Of a stretch of 64,000 nt of DNA, positions 44,418 to 52,051 are shown piece after piece. Where the stretch lies: contig JACTAT010000050.1 of the NCBI GenBank assembly GCA_014526335.1, forward strand, positions 1,197,348-1,261,347. The letters run 5' to 3'. The DNA is from Chrysaora quinquecirrha (Eukaryota; Cnidaria; Scyphozoa; Semaeostomeae; Pelagiidae). The notes beneath the pieces are model-generated. The model had not been told where the DNA came from, ran no database searches, and saw only the letters and a list, made by a program, of their open reading frames with translations. Each line of letters begins with the position of its first letter. The first letter of the stretch is position 1. A program made the translations under genes and the position numbers.

Positions 44418-45404
44418 TTATTCGTATCTAAATTCAAGTCCCGTTCCTTTCAAGTGTTTTTCGATTGCTGCGTCCATTCTTTTGTTCATTTCTTCTGTGA
44501 AATAATTCTTCCAATCACCAACTTCACCTTTTCGGAAGAAACTGTCATCTTCTTTCGCATTTTCAGAAAACGTATTCTTCTTCATGGCATGTTCATGCTC
44601 TGCAGCGCTTTCTTTCATTTTCTTGAAACTCAAATGATTCTTCAAAGCTACGACTTGCTCATCAGTGAGATCTTTCCCCAGAAACTTTGCAACTTTTCTG
44701 ATGCATCCTTCTAGATCCTTCTTCATATCTTCATAAAAGAGCAAACAGAGATTAGGATGGTCCTTTCTTTTCCATGCCTCTAGAGTGTAGTCCCAATACG
44801 GACAATAGAAAATCATATTTTCCATGAAAAGGTTGAAGTATGCTTCAAAATCACCAATGTACCCATGATGTTTGAACAATCTATCGTGATGATAAAACGA
44901 AACAACTGTGTCTTTTGGATTTCTCATGCATGTTACCACTTTGCATTGGTCGAGCAGGTCTGGAGGTAGCAAATCATAAGGAAGATGGGACTTAATAACC
45001 CTTGGGGACGCTGCCGCACCGATTCTACCAAACACTTCATCGAAAGACATCCCTGGGGGTTTCGGCGACATGAAATCAAGAATAAGACCAACCTCAAGGA
45101 ACTCCACCCTATGCATCCCAAACTGCTTTCTTGCGGTTTCAAAATCACAGTTATTCTGGATACACCAAACCATCTCTTGTGTCCATGTTGTTCCGTTTTT
45201 TGCCCAAGTTAGTACAAATGTATCACTAGGCCTAATTTTCAAGTTGTAAATCTGTTCTTTGTACTTCCCATAAGAAGCTGGCAATACACAATTCCCAGGA
45301 CTGGTTCTTATAAAAGACTGACCAAGATCTCTTACGGATGTGTAGAGTTTACCAAGCTGCTCGTTTTCAGCGTCACTTAAAGGCAAGATTTCGATTCCAG
45401 ACAT
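44418..45404 (-). CDS. Cytosolic sulfotransferase (SULT copy 6)
   Basis: This is a 328-aa intronless sulfotransferase starting MSGIEILPLSDAENEQL. Motifs are TWAKNGTTWTQEM, KSHLPYDLLPPDLLDQC, MRNPKDTVVSFYHHD and RKGEVGDWKNYFTEEMNKRM; the C-terminus is GTGLEFRYE. No lesions. A 1.6-kb inverted-repeat transposon begins only 37 bp upstream of the start codon (TA at 45441), so the ancestral promoter has been displaced or the transposon end now supplies the leader. Expression of this copy is therefore the least predictable of the intact ones. Confidence 0.94.
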   Translation of the reverse strand: MSGIEILPLSDAENEQLGKLYTSVRDLGQSFIRTSPGNCVLPASYGKYKEQIYNLKIRPSDTFVLTWAKNGTTWTQEMVWCIQNNCDFETARKQFGMHRVEFLEVGLILDFMSPKPPGMSFDEVFGRIGAAASPRVIKSHLPYDLLPPDLLDQCKVVTCMRNPKDTVVSFYHHDRLFKHHGYIGDFEAYFNLFMENMIFYCPYWDYTLEAWKRKDHPNLCLLFYEDMKKDLEGCIRKVAKFLGKDLTDEQVVALKNHLSFKKMKESAAEHEHAMKKNTFSENAKEDDSFFRKGEVGDWKNYFTEEMNKRMDAAIEKHLKGTGLEFRYE

Positions 45405-45440
45405 ATTTGAAACAACACAGTTCTAGACGCGTGTACTTCA

Positions 45441-47055
45441 TAGTATGGAGTTGGGCACTGGACAAAATGGCAGGATACATTTTGTGGAGTGGAAAGACGT
45501 TTTGTGGCGTCGGTCCAGTGATTTGTGGCGGCGCTTTTCTTATGGTTGTGGCACACAATGGAGGGTCACGTGTATTTTGGTTGTGGCTAATGAGTTTTGG
45601 TTGTGGCAGCTTGATTGACATGACTTTTGGTTGTGGCAGCTTGATTGACATGACTTTTGGTCGTGGCGAAAAAGTTTTGGTTGTGGCAAAAGACTTGTGT
45701 CTGGACCAGAGTACCCCAGTGTAAAAATAGAACTTAGGGGCAAGATATGACTTGAGTCTATATCACATCTTTTCAGCGTATTAAACTGCCTTTATATTGT
45801 GAATTGTGACATTCTATGGTCTGGCCTTCTCTGTTTATGGCGAATTGTACCATTGGGGGTCTGGACCAGAGTACCCCAGTCTAAAAATAGAACTTAGGGG
45901 CAAGATGTGACTTGGGTCTATATCACATCTTTTTCAGCGTACCAAACTTAGTATTTTCTGAAATTTTAGTGCTTGTAATGCTTACGTAATGAGTAAAACT
46001 CCGTTGATACACTCTTTTTTTTAAAAAACCTGTTTATAAGAAAACTCAGTACTGAGATCAATATTGGTTAAGAAACTTTCAGTACTCGACCCAAAATGAT
46101 AAGAAACTCTCAGGTCTCAATAGTTTTAGAGTTAAATAAAACGAACTTCTGTTACACCACAAGGGTCTATTTTATAAAAAGAACAGCTCATGTAAACGTG
46201 AATTGTATTGTTTCTTCTATTTGTCAAATTAAAGTGTCAATTACCTGTTTTGGCACTAAAAAAATTTGATCCCGAAGAAACTGCTAAGAAACTTTCAGAA
46301 CCAAAATTGTCCAAAACTAAGAAACTTTGAGTACTGAAAATATCTTAGTTTCTTATAAAAAGAGCGTATGCGAGTTTTTGACGGCAAGTTCATTGCAAAA
46401 ATGCAGACCCAGTTTCCAGACCCCCCCAAACACCCCCTCTTTGATGTTCATTCAGTACTTATGTGCTCCTTTTCTACACTAAAAATTTCTAAAAGCGATT
46501 CGAGATAAGATTTAAACTTATTTGTAAGCTGTTTCGCTTCGAAGGTCTAATACTTGTGAAAAGTGAATAAAAATATCAATATAGCTACACTGTGAAACAA
46601 TTTGAGAGGTTTTCACTCAGGCAAGTTTCAAATATTCATAATTCCTTTTTTCAGTCAAAAAGGCATGAGTAAAAACAGAATAATTTAAATGAAAAATAAA
46701 TATGTGCTTTATATCATATATAAAACCCTTTTGTTACACGTGAATATGCATGAAGCGACTCGAAGGACACAAGTCTTTTGCCACAACCAAAACTTTTCGC
46801 CACGACCAAAAGTCATGTCAATCAAGCTGCCACAACCAAAAGTCATGTCAATCAAGCTGCCACAACCAAAAGTCATGTCAATCAAGCTGCCACAACCAAA
46901 ACTCATTAGCCACAACCAAAATACACGTGACCCTCCATTGTGTGCCACAACCATAAGAAAAGCGCCGCCACGAATCACTGGATCGACGCCACAAAACGTC
47001 TTTCCACTCCACAAAATGTATCCTGCCATTTTGTCCAGTGCCCAACTCCATACTA
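45441..47055. mobile_element. 1.6-kb element with long inverted repeats and TA target sites
   Basis: The ends are inverted: TAGTATGGAGTTGGGCACTG at the left and the complement ending CCATACTA at the right. The bordering TA dinucleotides suggest a TA duplication. The arms are about 300 bp and near identical (45443-45715 versus 46775-47053). Each arm carries a 30-bp tandem repeat containing GCAGCTTGATTGACATGAC, two copies in the left arm and three in the right. The middle holds an 85-bp direct repeat (about 45695-45780 and 45855-45940, with GGTCTGGACCAGAGTACCCC) and a further MITE at 46010-46376. ORFs in the arms are by-products of the repeat. No transposase was seen. Confidence 0.75.
46010..46376. 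mobile_element. MITE of the TTATAAGAAAC family inside the 1.6-kb element
   Basis: It opens with TACACTCTTTTTTTT and ATAAGAAAACTCAGTACTGA, and closes with AGTTTCTTATAAAAAGAGCG. Internal AAGAAACTTTCAGTACT motifs occur in both orientations. It shares layout with the copies at 493-857, 8864-9250 and 19125-19422. Confidence 0.55.
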
Positions 47056-47585
47056 AATGCGTTTAAATTTGGCGGCTATAAATTTTCGCCACACTGTCTG
47101 TGCTTATCATTGAAACTGAACATGAACTGTTAACAGGGAACGTTTCAAAGCGTGGTCAAACAAATTTTTTATACCACCCGCCCTCCCTGCTTGCTTGATG
47201 TAGGTAACTTGGTTTAGATGCTTTCGATTAGTGTCTTGGGGCTCTGGTTGTCTGCATGGACATAGTGTGCTGGTCTGCAGAAATCACTTCGTTTCTTCGT
47301 CAACCCCCCAGAAGCGAAGGGCATTTTGGCATTGGCACAGACCACCCATTCTGAAGTTACAATGATGAGAAAAACACCACCAGATCTTACTTGATAGACA
47401 ATGGTGGCTACACAGCGGTGAGGGACTTTTTTGCATTGAGAAGTGCTATTGATTTTACAATGACGCTATTGCTTTCCCTGGAATAATATTAACACAATAG
47501 GAACCTAGCAAACACAGTTTACTTTAAACTTTCAAAGCAAATTCCGCTCACTGATCAGTGAATGCAGCTTATACGGGATACTACG

Positions 47586-48812
47586 CAGGGGCGGATCCAG
47601 AGGGGTGCAAAGGGTGCAGATGCACCAGTCAGATTTGGCTGGCAAAAATATGTATTTTATGACATATATACTTTTACGGTATATTCAGATTTGGGCACTG
47701 GGAATCAGTGTTCTTCAGTCAAAGCGGAGACGAGAATAAACTTTCATTGTGACGCTCGTCCTCCCCCTTGATTGTCGTCATTATTAAATTGCGGAACAGA
47801 ATTTTGAGTTCTCTTCCAATGAAATTGTTGGGTTGTAATTGATCCTGAATTGCACCAGTGGTCCGTAATTTACGGTTGTCAATTGCCCAGAAAGCCAATC
47901 AGAAGCCTCAAAAGCGCTCCACTTGCGTCAGATTTGCACCACTCAGGAAGGATAAACCAATCAGAAGCCGTATCTGATGGTGCAGATTGGACTTTCAGGG
48001 GGTAATTCAGGGTGTAAGCATCAGAATCAAGAAATAACACAGAGAAACTGCTGAAGTGCTGATCAGTCAATTCAACTGAATTGTTGTACGATTTCAAAAT
48101 GGCGAACATGAACTCGCAGCTTTGGGCTTTTGCAGTTGAGATGTATAATTCAAAGTGAATCAATGACAACGGATCAAAAAATCTTGAAGGTTAAAGAAAT
48201 GAAAGATGTATTTTTAAAAGAAGTAGATGTCAAGAAGAGTCGATAAATGTAAATAGAGTAAAAAAATGTAGGTAAATACAGTATGGCCTAAATCGGTGTG
48301 AATTTTCGGAGCTGCAACTGCCAAGAGAGCAAAGGCTTGGCAGAGGAGCAGAAGAATTCTATGCATTCAGGTGAGCTGGAAGTAAACAGAGGTCTCCTGG
48401 TTTTATAATTTCGTAATTTATATTTGGTTGTTTGATTTTGAAAACTTGAAATTTTTCCAACCAGACGTCGCTACGATGTCCAAAAATGCACACCTTTTGA
48501 TATTTCACTGCTTTAATAATTTTAAGATAACGTGTAAAAACATAAGACCATAAAGACTTTAGTTCGTAGTTTTGATTTAATGCCTGTTCAAGTTACTGCA
48601 ATTAGTTATTGTCTTGTTATATTATTAGTTTATTACAAAGCTATGTTTTGATTCGCCGGAATTTATCGTGTGTTTTCTTTTATAATAACCTAAATTTTGG
48701 TGTCATTTCCATAATTCCTGTGTTTGAAAGCATTATCCTATTATTTGCCGTGGGCGAAAAATTTTAGACCCTCAATTCATGCACCACCCAAATTTTGGCT
48801 GGATCCGCCCTG
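47586..48812. mobile_element. hAT-like element (TIR CAGGGGCGGATCCAG), adjoining SULT copy 7
   Basis: Left end CAGGGGCGGATCCAG at 47586; right end CTGGATCCGCCCTG ending at 48812. Subterminal GGTGCA/TGCACC motifs are also inverted. Flanks ATACTACG and TTAGTAAA do not match, so no TSD is preserved; the insertion was followed by, or caused, loss of DNA. The interior has no transposase. The right end runs directly into the SULT coding sequence. Confidence 0.7.
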
Positions 48813-49750
48813 TTAGTAAACTCTACACATCCGTAAGAGATCTTGGCCAGTCTTATGTTAGAGCCAGTCCTGGTAACTGCGTCTTGCCAGCTTCTTATGG
48901 GAAGTACAAAGAACAGATTTACGACTTCAAGCTAAGGCCTGATGATACATTTGTCCTGACATGGGCAAAAAACGGAACAACATGGACGCAAGAGATGGTT
49001 TGGTGCATCCAGAATAATTGCGACATCGAAACAGCAAAACAACAACATACAATGCAAAGAGTGGGCTTCATGGAGTTCGGGATTATCCTTGATTTCGTGT
49101 CACCAAAAATCCCAGGAATGTCATTCGAGGAGGTCGTTGGTAGAATCGAGGCCTCGGCGTCTCCAAGAGTTATCAAGTCGCATCTTCCTTATTGTTTGCT
49201 ACCAGCAGACATGCTCGACAAGTGCAAAGTTGTAACATGCTTCAGAAACCCAAAAGATACAGTTGTTTCATATTACCATCATGATAGGTTGTTCAGACAT
49301 CATGGGTACATTGGTGATTTTGAAGCATACTTTAACCTGTTCATGGAAAATCAGCTTTTGTATTGTCCGTATTGGGATTACATTTTGGAGGCATGGAAAA
49401 GAAGGGACCATCCTAATCTCTGTTTGCTGTTTTATGAAGATATGAAGAAGGATCTAGAAGGATGCATTCGAAAAGTAGCTAAGTTTCTTGAGAAAGACCT
49501 CACTGATGAGCAAGTCGAAGTTTTGAAGGAACATTTGAGTTTCAAGAATATGAAAGAAAGCGCTGCAGAGCATGAAAAGATGATGAAACAGCTCGCATAC
49601 TCTGAAAATGCAAAAGAAGATGACAGTTTCTTCCGAAAAGGTGACGTTGGTGATTGGAAGAATTATTTCACAGAGGAAATGAATAAAAGAATGGATGCAG
49701 CAATTGAGAAGCATTTCAAGGGGGCTGGACTTGAATTTAAGTATTGTTGA
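48779..49750 (+). pseudogene. N-terminally truncated sulfotransferase (SULT copy 7), transposon-derived start
   Basis: SULT sequence begins at 48813 with SKLYTSVRDLGQSYV, which is residue about 18 of the intact copies. The first 17 or so residues are gone. The frame is open upstream into the transposon end, and the first Met (48779) lies in its terminal repeat, adding about 11 foreign residues (MHHPNFGWIRP). Everything downstream is intact: TWAKNGTTWTQEM, KSHLPYCLLP, CFRNPKDTVVSYYHHD, RKGDVGDWKNYFTEEM, ending EFKYC. The missing segment precedes the PAPS-binding core, so a chimeric protein could in principle fold. Whether it is expressed is unknown. Called a pseudogene cautiously. Confidence 0.7.
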
Positions 49751-50104
49751 GGACTTTAATTTTGGTACTGTCGAAATGCATTCGGCTTAATATAACTAGC
49801 CAACTAGATTTATGCACAATTCTTGAATATGAGCTAAGTAGCACTTTTCACGCATTTAGGAGCCTTTATTATTAAAGAGCGAATGTAGTACAACCAATTT
49901 CTGATGCACTATTTATATAAGAGCAAGTAAAATAAAGGAGGGTGACATTGATTGAATATTCTTCGAAACACATTTTTGGCGTATTTCATGCGTTATAGGT
50001 AAAACATTAAAAATTATTTCAAAATTCAACATGTTTAATTTTTTCTGAAAGGTAAAAACATACGATGACAATTCATATAAGCTGACGAAACTATACCGTA
50101 TTTT

Positions 50105-51030
50105 AGGCCCTTGCCTAGTGATCAAACATTGTTTTGCCAGAGATGTGTAATTTGTTTGTCAATTAGAAATGCTGAGCGATTTGGTCTCATCATCAAGCGA
50201 GATTTGCTTTACAAGCTATGTTTTCCCGTTTGGACACCTTGCAAAATACTGTTTATCAAATATTCCTGCTGGTGCGAAGCAGAAAATCAGAAAATGTTTT
50301 TGAAGATTTTCAAAAGCATTGCCAAGTAATTCTGCATGTCAGGCAATGTTGCGCTACGTGGCCAAACGCTCCTTGAGAGAAACATAAACACGAAGCATAA
50401 CAGTTTGCTTGTCAAGTAACGTATGTCCCTTTGGCTCGCTTTTAAAAGATTTTTTTGTAAAGCATTTAGTTTTCGAAACATTGTTTTTTAAGTACTACAT
50501 AAATTCTCAAGCATGAAATTTACCATTGCAGCTTGCAAGTATACGAAACTAAAAAGCCAATGGAGCAAGTGTTTGGCGCTTAACGATCAAACATTGTTGG
50601 TCAAACATTCTAAATTTGCTTTTCAACAAATGTTTGACCGTTTGGCCACGTCCAAAAACATTGTTGTCCAACACTTTGGAACAAAGAAGCCTTTGCTAAT
50701 GCGCTAGCACGAAGTCTTGTTGTTAAGAAATGTTGCTAGGTTCCAAAATGTTGCAAGTTGTTCAAGCATGACAATAACAAAAGAAATGTTTGACAAGCAA
50801 TGTTGGAAAGGCGGCCAAACCAGCAAAGATTGCTTGACAAGCAGAAGTAAGTAAAATTCGTGGTGTGATGTTTTTGAAAAAATTCAAAAACATTTTTTGC
50901 TTGACGCAAGCAAAAAATGTAGGACGAGCAATGTTTTTGGACGTGGCCAAACGGTCAAAGATTTTACTTGACAAGCAAATTTCAAATGTTTGACCAACAT
51001 TGTTTGATCATTTGGCCAGGGCCTTAGATT
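50105..51030. repeat. Palindromic MITE copies in the spacer before the transporters
   Basis: At least two copies lie side by side (about 50105-50460 and 50575-51030), the second with clear ends GATCAAACATTGTTGGTCAA and ACATTGTTTGATCATTTGGC CAGGGCCTTA. A third begins near 51255. Confidence 0.65.
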
Positions 51031-51438
51031 TCACCATAAAACATCTTTCTGAAGTCGGTTACAAATGTTTGAAAAACAATATTTGGTCAATTGGCCAAGA
51101 ACTGAATGCGGTGCTGTTTCGAGCGTTTAAAGCTACAAAAGTTTAAAATTGCATTTCTATCTTTAGTTCCTAAAGGATATTCTCCTTTGCAGGTCTAGCA
51201 ATGTTCTATAATGCTCAGTTACTCTCTCAACTCAGATTATGAGCTGTTTACCAACGGCCTAAGGTCCCAGCCAAATGATCAAACGTTGTTGGTCAAACAT
51301 TTGAGCTTTGGTTCACAAGCAATGTTTGACCGTTTTGCCTGATTACAATACATTGCTTGGAAAGGAGAATTCGCTCAGCAATGTTTAAACTTTTCAAGCA
51401 CAAATGTTTGACGAGCAATGTTTTATTATGTGCTCAAA

Positions 51439-51891
51439 GGGGGCCTATTACAGGTCTGCGGCTTCACGGCTTCCACCCCTATTTTGAGTGCGGCTTACGG
51501 ATTTTGCGATGCTTTTTCTATGGTTTGCGGCTTCAGAAAAAGTTGCGGCTTGCGTTTTTTGGTGTGTACTGACATCGGTTTAAGGCATTTTTCATGCGGC
51601 TGCGGCTTTTGAGCGGAAAAAGGCTACATACATTCTGAATTTTACAAGGAATGTGCGTGAAGAGGGTTCTGTGGCGCTCGAAAATGAAATAGGAAAAGTA
51701 AATAAGCGATCAGGCGGATAAGCAAGCGACAGGATAAATGTCGATCGACAAGCTATTAGAGCCGTTCATGTTATGCCCGCAAGTGAAGTTAACGGCAGCG
51801 GCTTAGCCATTTTTTGACGACGGATTGCGACTTTAAGCTGATTTTTTCACGGTTTCGTGGCTTCTGGACCCCGTGTAATAGGCCCCCCTCA
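51439..51891. mobile_element. Short TIR element with GGGGGCCTATTACA ends, inside a palindromic MITE
   Basis: Ends GGGGGCCTATTACA and TGTAATAGGCCCCC are inverted. The flanks share CTCAAA on both sides, a probable target-site duplication. The interior is rich in TGCGGCTTCACGGCTT-type motifs. On both sides the interrupted sequence belongs to the palindromic AAACGATCAAACATTG family (TTTGACGAGCAATGTTTT left, AAACGGTCAAACATTG right). Confidence 0.65.
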
Positions 51892-52051
51892 AACGGTCAA
51901 ACATTGCAATTGGCAATCGAATTACACATGTTTGATCCTTTGGCCAGGGCCTAAACGTTTTCCTAATTTTCTTTTTTGCTACGATAACAAACTTTCATAT
52001 GACATACTGGTTAAGATTACAAAGAAGCAATATACTATATACTATACGCAG

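Larger units (their letters stand above)
49751..52051. other. Repeat-filled spacer between the SULT and transporter clusters
   Basis: About 2.3 kb with no gene recognised. Most of it (about 50105-51960) consists of overlapping or nested copies of the AAACGATCAAACATTG palindromic MITE family, one of which is split by the element at 51439-51891. Confidence 0.6.

Noticed and set aside
46689..47066. ORFs of about 100-125 aa in the arms of the element at 45.4-47.1 kb
   Set aside because: They consist of translated 30-bp tandem repeats and appear on both strands of both inverted arms.
47586..48812. Target-site duplication for the element next to SULT copy 7
   Set aside because: The 8-mers on the two sides (ATACTACG, TTAGTAAA) do not match.
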